17,040 bases of DNA from an uncultured Oscillospiraceae bacterium (GTDB taxonomy: Bacteria > Bacillota > Clostridia > Oscillospirales > Oscillospiraceae). The first letter of the stretch is position 1; each line of letters starts with the position of its first letter. The notes below the pieces were generated by a model, which ran no database searches, was not told where the DNA came from, and saw only the letters and a program-made list of their open reading frames with translations. Below are positions 12,854-17,040 of the stretch, one piece after another. The stretch is taken from assembly GCA_944385195.1 (NCBI GenBank), contig CALWWH010000012.1, forward strand, positions 1 to 17,040, read 5' to 3'. The translations under genes were made by a program, and so were the position numbers.

Positions 12854-15800
12854 ATGACACAGGGGACGCACGTACCCATGGACCGGGCCCATCTGGGCCG
12901 CTTTGCCCGGAACACCGCCGGGAACCTGGCCTGGGAGGGCAGGGTGCGGGGCAGGCGGGTGTGCCGGGAGCTGAGAGACGCCCAGCGCCGGGTGATGGAG
13001 CGCCGGGCCCTTCTGGAGCGGCGCTGGTCCGGGCAGCCGGGCGCGCCGGCGGCGGCGCAGTGGCTGCTGGACAACGGCTACCTGGTCCGCCAGCTGTGCC
13101 TGGAGGCGGAGGAGGCCTTCCGCGGCGCGGGGAGTCTGCGGGGGAGCCGGCGGGAGGGGGCGCTGGTGTGCCGGGCGGCCCGGGCGGCGGTGTGGGCGGT
13201 GCCCGATCTGGACCGGGAGAAGCTCCTGGTGTTTCTGGAGCAGTTCCAGCAGGTGCGGGTCCTGACGCAGCGGGAGCTCTCCCTGTGGGTGCCGGCCATG
13301 GCCCGGGCCCTGGTGGCGCGGCTGGAGGAGCTGTGCCGCCGGGAGGGGGCCTTTGAGGAGGATGGGTGCGCCGGGGAGCTGGAGGAGCTCTTCACCGCTG
13401 CCCGGACCCTGTCCGCCGGGGACTGGGGCCCCCTGCTGGAGGGGGCCAGCCTGGTGGAGGCGCTGCTGCGCCAGGATCCGTCGGGGGATTACCCCGGGAT
13501 GGACGAGGAGACCCGGGCGCGCTACCGCGCCCAGGTGTGCCGCCTGGCCCGGCGGGCGGGGCTGGAGGAGACCCAGGCCGCGCGCCGGGCCCTGGAGCTG
13601 GCCCGGGCGGGGGAGGGGAAGGGGCGCCACATCGGCTGGTACCTCTTCCGCGCCCCCCTGGGGCGGAAGGAGCGCCGGGGGGAGGGCGGGGCCTACGGGG
13701 CCGGGATCCTGGCCATCACCGCCAGCCTGAGCCTCACCCTGGCCGCCCTGCTGGAGAGCCCCCTGGCCGCCCTGCTGCTGGTGCTGCCGGTGTCCGACAT
13801 TGTGAAGAACTGCGTGGACTTTCTGGCCTCCCACCTGGTCCCTCCCCGCCCCGTCCACCGCATGGAGCTGGGGGAGGGGGTGCCCGGGTCCCTGCGCACG
13901 CTGTGCGTGGTGGCCTGTCTGCTCACCGGCGAGGAGAGCGGGCAGGCCCTGGCCGGGCAGCTGGAGCGCTATCGCCTGGCCAACCGGGAGTGCGGGGAGG
14001 AGCTGCGCCTGGGGCTGCTGTGCGACCTGCCCGACAGCCCCGCCCCCATGGGGGCGCCGGAGCGCCGGCGGGTGGAGTGGGCCCGGCGGGCGGTGGAGGA
14101 GCTGAACAAAAAATACGGCGGGGGCTTCTACCTCTTTTTCCGCGCCCCCGTCTTCCACCCCCGGGACGAGCGGTATATGGGCTGGGAGCGCAAGCGGGGC
14201 GCCCTGGTGGAGCTGACGCGCCTGCTCACCGGCCGGCCCGGGGCGCTGCGGGTGCTCGCCGGGGACAAGCGGGGACTGGAGGGCACCCGGTATGTCATCA
14301 CGCTGGACAGCGACACCAGCCTCAACGTGGGCGCGGCCCGAAAGCTCATCGGCGCCATGGCCCACCCCCTCAACCAGCCGGAGATCGACCCGGAGCGCCG
14401 GGTGGTCACGGAGGGCTACGGCCTGCTCCAGCCCAGGGTGAGCGTGGAGCTCCCGGCGGCCAACCGCTCCCTGTTCTCCCGGATCTTCGCCGGGCAGGGG
14501 GGCGTGGACCCCTACGGCTCCACAGCCAGCGACGTCTATCACGACCTGTTCGACCAGGGCACCTATACCGGCAAGGGCATCTTCCAGGTGGAGGCCTTCT
14601 GCCGCTGCCTGGACGGGCGCATCCCGGAGAACACGGTGCTCTCCCACGATCTGCTGGAGGGCAGCTACCTCCGCACGGGGCTGGCGGGAGATGTGGAGCT
14701 CACCGATGGCTTCCCCAGCCGGGTGAACGGCTACTTCGCCCGGCTGCACCGCTGGGTGCGGGGGGACTGGCAGCTGCTGCCCTGGCTGGGGCGCCGGGTC
14801 CCGGTGGAGGGGGGCGGGCGGGAGCGGAACCCCCTCTCCCCCCTGGCCCGATGGAAGATCCTGGACAATCTGCGCCGCAGCCTCTCCCCGGTGAGCACCC
14901 TGCTGGCCCTGGTGCTGGGCATCTGCCTGTCCGGGCGGATCTTTGCCGCCGCGGCCGCGGCGGCGGTGCTCTCGGCGGCCTCCAATCTGCTCCTGTCCGG
15001 GGCGGAGCTGGCCGCCCGGCGGGGGGCGGGCCTGCGCACCCGCTACCACTCCACCATCGTCGCCGGCTTTGCCGGGGTGATCCTGCAGACCCTGGTGCAG
15101 CTGCTCTTCCTGCCCTACCAGGCCTGGATCTGCGCCAGCGCGGCCTGCGCGGCCCTGTGGCGCTCCCTGGTCAGCCGGCGCGGCATGCTGGCCTGGGTCA
15201 CGGCGGATCAGGTCCAGCGGGGCGGCGCCGGCGGGGTGGGGCAGGAGTACCGCAGGCAGTGGTTTGCCGCGGCGGTGGGCCTGGCGACCCTGCTGGGCGC
15301 CCAGCTGCGCCTGGGGGCGGCGGTGGGCGCGGTGTGGCTGCTCTCCCCCCTGGCGGCCTGGCTGATGAGCCGCCCGGCCGCCCGGCCCAGGCGGCTGTCC
15401 CAGGCGGACCGGGCCTTCCTGCTCCACCAGGCGGGGCTGATGTGGCGGTATTTTGACCGCTTTCTCCGGGAGGAGGACCATTTTCTTCCCCCGGACAACT
15501 GGCAGGAGCAGCCCGCGGCGGCGCTGGCCCGGCGCACCTCCCCCACCAACATCGGCATGGCCCTGCTGTGCGCCATGGCGGCGGCGGACCTGGACCTGAT
15601 CCCCCGGGAGCGCGGGCGGGAGCTGATCGGCCGGATGCTGGAGACCACCCAGGGGCTGGAGAAGTGGCACGGCCACCTGTACAACTGGTATGAGACCGCC
15701 AATGCCGCACCCATGACGCCGAGGTACGTCTCCACGGTGGACAGCGGCAACCTGTGCGCCTGCCTCATCGCCCTGGGGGAGGGGCTGGAGGAGTGGGGGG

Positions 15801-17040
15801 AGGAGGAGCTCGCCCGCCGGGCCCGGGCCCTCGCCGCCGCCATGGACTTCACCCGTCTGTATGACCGGGGGCGGCGGCTGTTCACCGTGGGCTATGAGGT
15901 GGAGCGGGGGCGCCCCACCCAGGGCTGGTACGACCTGATGGCCAGCGAGGCCCGTCAGACCAGCTATCTGGCGGTGGCCCGGGGGGAGGTGGACGCGCGC
16001 CACTGGCGGCGGCTGGGGCGGATGCTGCTGCGGGACAACGACTACTGCGGCATGGCATCCTGGACAGGGACCATGTTCGAGTACTTCATGCCCAACCTGC
16101 TGCTGCCCTGCGAGGAGAACTCCCTGATGTACGAGTCCCTGGCCTTCTGCGTCTATGCCCAGAAGCGCCGCTGCGCCCGCGCCGGGGTGCCCTGGGGCAT
16201 CTCGGAGTCCGCCTTCTGGGCCTTCGACGGCGCCCGGAATTACCAGTACAAGGCCCACGGCGTCCAGGCCCTGGCCCTCAAGCGGGGGATGGACCGGGAG
16301 CTGGTGGTGGCGCCCTACGCCTCCTTCCTGGCCCTGGCCCTCCCCGGCGCGGGGGCGGCGGCCAACCTGCGCCGGCTGCGGGACCTGGGGATGGAGGGGG
16401 AATTCGGCCTCTACGAGGCCATAGACTTCACCCCCGGCCGGGTGAGCGCGGCGGGAAGGGGGGAGATCGTGCGCAGCTATATGGTCCACCACCTGGGCAT
16501 GAGCCTGGTGGCGGTGGACAACGCCCTCAACGACGGCGTGATGCGCCGGCGCTTCCTGGGGGAGAGCGCCATGTCCGCCTACCGGGAGCTGCTCCAGGAG
16601 CGGGTACCGGTAGGGGCCCCGGCCATGAAGCGCCCCCGGCGGGAGGGGCCGGAAAAGCCCCAGCGCGCCCCGGCCGCGCGCCTGGAGCGCGCAGGGGAGG
16701 GGTTTGGCCGCCTGGCGCCGGAGCGGCACCTGGTCTCCAACGGAGCCTACACGGTGCTTGCCGCGGACAACGGCTCCTCCCCGGCCTGCCTGGGGGCGCT
16801 GTCGCTGACCCTCTCCCGGGACGGGGAGGTGTGCGCCCCGGCGGGGGTATCGTGGTTTTTTCAGGACCGGCAGGGGGTGCGGGGACTGACCCCCGCCCCG
16901 CTGTACCAGGGGGAGGGAGAATACAGCTGGCGCTTTGCCGGCGGCGAGGCCCGGTGGACGGCGCGGCTGGGGGAGCTGACCGGCGAGACGTGGGTGCAGG
17001 TCCCGGCGGGAGAGCCGGGGGGGGTGCGGGGCGTGACCCT
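12854..17040 (+). CDS. Cyclic beta-1,2-glucan synthase-like protein (NdvB/Cgs type), 3' end outside window
   Basis: An unbroken frame of 1,395 codons runs from ATG 12854 (GGAGGG ten bases upstream) past the window end; NdvB/Cgs proteins have about 2,800 residues. After a helical N-terminus and a membrane segment near 284-320 comes a GT84-like glycosyltransferase: DSD at 485-487 (UDP-sugar/metal site), LSHDLLEG at 596-603, and HRWVRGDW at 632-639, replacing the QxxRW motif. Three further hydrophobic stretches lie at about 680-835. Next is the glucoamylase-like domain, shown in Cgs of Thermoanaerobacter to act as the cyclising transglycosylase (GH189 as I recall): TSPTNIG from 895, HGHLYNWYET at 939-948, YVSTVDSGN at 958-966, then WTGTMFEYFMP, GVPWGISES and VRSYMVHHLGMS. 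The start of a GH94-like C-terminal part follows from about 1290. It would polymerise and cyclise beta-1,2-glucan at the membrane. Third codon positions are almost all G or C, more than in neighbouring genes. A 7-bp hairpin (12818-12834) precedes the ribosome site; no convincing promoter was seen. Confidence 0.88.
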   Translation, partial: MTQGTHVPMDRAHLGRFARNTAGNLAWEGRVRGRRVCRELRDAQRRVMERRALLERRWSGQPGAPAAAQWLLDNGYLVRQLCLEAEEAFRGAGSLRGSRREGALVCRAARAAVWAVPDLDREKLLVFLEQFQQVRVLTQRELSLWVPAMARALVARLEELCRREGAFEEDGCAGELEELFTAARTLSAGDWGPLLEGASLVEALLRQDPSGDYPGMDEETRARYRAQVCRLARRAGLEETQAARRALELARAGEGKGRHIGWYLFRAPLGRKERRGEGGAYGAGILAITASLSLTLAALLESPLAALLLVLPVSDIVKNCVDFLASHLVPPRPVHRMELGEGVPGSLRTLCVVACLLTGEESGQALAGQLERYRLANRECGEELRLGLLCDLPDSPAPMGAPERRRVEWARRAVEELNKKYGGGFYLFFRAPVFHPRDERYMGWERKRGALVELTRLLTGRPGALRVLAGDKRGLEGTRYVITLDSDTSLNVGAARKLIGAMAHPLNQPEIDPERRVVTEGYGLLQPRVSVELPAANRSLFSRIFAGQGGVDPYGSTASDVYHDLFDQGTYTGKGIFQVEAFCRCLDGRIPENTVLSHDLLEGSYLRTGLAGDVELTDGFPSRVNGYFARLHRWVRGDWQLLPWLGRRVPVEGGGRERNPLSPLARWKILDNLRRSLSPVSTLLALVLGICLSGRIFAAAAAAAVLSAASNLLLSGAELAARRGAGLRTRYHSTIVAGFAGVILQTLVQLLFLPYQAWICASAACAALWRSLVSRRGMLAWVTADQVQRGGAGGVGQEYRRQWFAAAVGLATLLGAQLRLGAAVGAVWLLSPLAAWLMSRPAARPRRLSQADRAFLLHQAGLMWRYFDRFLREEDHFLPPDNWQEQPAAALARRTSPTNIGMALLCAMAAADLDLIPRERGRELIGRMLETTQGLEKWHGHLYNWYETANAAPMTPRYVSTVDSGNLCACLIALGEGLEEWGEEELARRARALAAAMDFTRLYDRGRRLFTVGYEVERGRPTQGWYDLMASEARQTSYLAVARGEVDARHWRRLGRMLLRDNDYCGMASWTGTMFEYFMPNLLLPCEENSLMYESLAFCVYAQKRRCARAGVPWGISESAFWAFDGARNYQYKAHGVQALALKRGMDRELVVAPYASFLALALPGAGAAANLRRLRDLGMEGEFGLYEAIDFTPGRVSAAGRGEIVRSYMVHHLGMSLVAVDNALNDGVMRRRFLGESAMSAYRELLQERVPVGAPAMKRPRREGPEKPQRAPAARLERAGEGFGRLAPERHLVSNGAYTVLAADNGSSPACLGALSLTLSRDGEVCAPAGVSWFFQDRQGVRGLTPAPLYQGEGEYSWRFAGGEARWTARLGELTGETWVQVPAGEPGGVRGVT

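Noticed and set aside
11088..12857. A 589-codon plus-strand frame opposite ffh and ylxM
   Set aside because: Antisense shadow; ffh and ylxM on the minus strand are unmistakable.
13366..15456. A 696-codon plus-strand open frame inside the glucan synthase region
   Set aside because: Wrong frame relative to the NdvB motifs; the translation is Gly/Ala/Arg/Pro-rich and has no recognisable domain.
12692..16729. A 1,345-codon open frame on the minus strand
   Set aside because: It lies wholly antisense to the recognisable glucan synthase and would cover the ylxM promoter. Its translation is low-complexity Pro/Gly/His/Gln/Ala sequence with no domain, as expected opposite a gene with G/C at nearly every third position.

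Overview
The window looks like a chromosomal segment of a GC-rich, Gram-positive anaerobe of the class Clostridia, probably from the Oscillospiraceae/Ruminococcaceae side. The grounds are the Firmicute gene order ylxM-ffh-rpsP-khpA-rimM-trmD, strong AGGAGG-type ribosome sites, a membrane pyrophosphatase, a type III pantothenate kinase, paired uroporphyrinogen-decarboxylase-like proteins, and proteins of clostridial type throughout. This placement is inferred from content; no 16S or other phylogenetic marker was compared.

Layout. (1) 1-1310 is a less GC-rich, decayed accessory stretch. It holds the 3' part of a TetR-family regulator, a hairpin, a frameshifted and truncated type-B carboxylesterase, and on the opposite strand the tail of an IS3-family transposase. 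(2) 1319-3400 is a membrane-bound proton/sodium pyrophosphatase (hppA) with its own near-consensus promoter. It ends at a perfect 34-bp palindrome that probably terminates transcription from both sides. (3) 3465-5452, minus strand, is a tandem pair of equally long (328 aa) uroporphyrinogen-decarboxylase-family paralogues. (4) 5513-6865, minus strand, is mnmE (tRNA wobble-uridine modification) with its own promoter. (5) 6955-12635, minus strand, is a long, tightly packed run: ylxM, ffh, rpsP, khpA, rimM, trmD, a sirtuin, a pantothenate-kinase-like gene (coaX) and an S4-less pseudouridine synthase. A consensus promoter lies in front of it and an intrinsic terminator behind it. (6) 12854 to the window end, plus strand and divergent from ylxM, is the first half of a very large, extremely GC-rich cyclic beta-1,2-glucan synthase-like protein (NdvB/Cgs type).

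How the genes work together. The ylxM-trmD block joins protein targeting (Ffh with YlxM), the ribosome (S16, RimM, KhpA) and tRNA/rRNA modification (TrmD, RluE-like enzyme; MnmE in the next unit). At its distal end it carries an NAD-dependent deacylase and a CoaX-like protein, an unusual tail that may connect translation with NAD/CoA status (inference). HppA couples pyrophosphate, a by-product of biosynthesis, to ion pumping. The glucan synthase would make a cell-associated or exported beta-1,2-glucan.

Most interesting points: the Gram-positive cyclic-glucan synthase; the ion-gate and K+-site residues of HppA, which do not fit one textbook class; the CoaX homologue lacking two of its three signature aspartates; the paired UroD-like proteins lacking the zinc-thiol motif of their methyltransferase relatives; and the esterase/IS wreck between tetR and hppA. 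I found no CRISPR array, tRNA, rRNA or complete mobile element.
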